Source of the DNA: Pseudomonadota bacterium
GTDB lineage: Bacteria > Desulfobacterota > Desulfobulbia > Desulfobulbales > Desulfocapsaceae
Length of the DNA stretch: 64,000 nucleotides
Direction of reading: 5' to 3'
Assembly: GCA_018821985.1 (NCBI GenBank)
Contig: JAHJKP010000007.1
Location: forward strand, 42,866 to 106,865
A model generated the notes under the pieces. The model was not told the DNA's origin, did not search any database, and worked only from the letters and a program-made list of their open reading frames with translations. Shown here piece by piece: positions 63,886 to 64,000 of the stretch. Every line of letters begins with the position of its first letter. The stretch's first letter is position 1. The translations under genes were made by a program, and so were the position numbers.

Positions 63886-63929
63886 GCCGTCATTTCTTTT
63901 TACTTTTTACCTTTTACCTTGCAAACAGC

Positions 63930-64000
63930 ATGCAGAATTTCGTCTTTCATAATCCGACCAAGATTCTTTTCGGCAAGGGCACCATTCCGGCCATCGGCCC
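63930..64000 (+). CDS. Iron-containing alcohol dehydrogenase (N-terminal start only)
   Basis: The visible 23 codons read MQNFVFHNPTKILFGKGTIP, the start of the Fe-dependent (YqhD/butanol dehydrogenase-like) alcohol dehydrogenases. The gene runs off the right end. Substrate class cannot be decided. No ribosome site is strong; a TTACCTT-rich repeat precedes the start. Confidence 0.75.
   Translation, partial: MQNFVFHNPTKILFGKGTIPAIG

Noticed and set aside
1..64000. CRISPR arrays, insertion sequences and prophage genes
   Set aside because: No regularly spaced direct repeats with unique spacers, no transposase, integrase or phage structural motifs were seen on either strand.

Overview
The window reads as a chromosomal segment of an anaerobic, respiratory Gram-negative bacterium, most likely Desulfobacterota (the old Deltaproteobacteria) and perhaps the Desulfobulbales. 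This rests on a stand-alone IMP cyclohydrolase in place of bifunctional PurH, FolE2 in place of FolE, a b558-type fumarate reductase/succinate dehydrogenase in C-A-B order, a multihaem cytochrome/NrfD/ferredoxin quinone complex, and a very high density of signalling genes including sigma-54 regulators. The taxon is an inference. No rRNA, convincing tRNA, CRISPR array, transposase or phage gene was seen.

Layout. 1-3.7 kb: purN (cut by the window edge), stand-alone purH cyclohydrolase and an hslR-like gene on the minus strand, then metF-folE2 on the plus strand. 3.9-5.8 kb: a partner-switching pair (receiver-PP2C-ATPase plus STAS). 6.2-16.3 kb (minus): a MASE3 hybrid kinase, then an operon of a DctP/LivK fusion binding protein, a sensor kinase, a single-domain receiver and a receiver-GAF-GGDEF protein. 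17.3-22.6 kb (plus): NAD-malic enzyme and frd/sdhCAB. 22.7-27.2 kb (minus): a LivK-like lipoprotein with its hybrid kinase. 27.6-37.3 kb (minus): a complete Wsp-like chemosensory operon ending in a diguanylate cyclase, flanked by intact darP on one side and a decayed darP 5' fragment on the other. 37.5-41.1 kb: darP, a PPC-domain gene and recD2. 41.3-44.9 kb (plus): yqeY and a PAS kinase/NtrC-type regulator pair.

44.9-50.6 kb is the most unusual part. Two tandem copies of a cassette each carry an array of GCAACA sites with identical geometry, a sigma-54 -24/-12 promoter, three genes for about 70-residue single-span membrane proteins (all six share one ungapped motif) and a strong terminator. 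They are followed by a second-type FtsH protease and a membrane histidine-kinase relative that lacks both the phospho-acceptor His and the ATPase domain. The sigma-54 regulator directly upstream is the obvious candidate activator. I do not recognise this combination and propose it as the candidate undescribed system.

51.1-54.1 kb: hexahaem cytochrome, NrfD and Tat-type ferredoxin. 54.1-54.6 kb (minus): a cobalamin riboswitch over a 34-codon ORF. 54.8-60.8 kb (minus): Spy/ZraP-like protein, DUF4177 protein, small Cys protein, MFS transporter, sixA, an orphan parA and a CYTH-CHAD protein. 60.9-64 kb: argJ, then a YfcE-like phosphoesterase, rsmA and the start of an iron-type alcohol dehydrogenase.

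Domain calls come from reading translated sequence and recalled family motifs. No database search was run.
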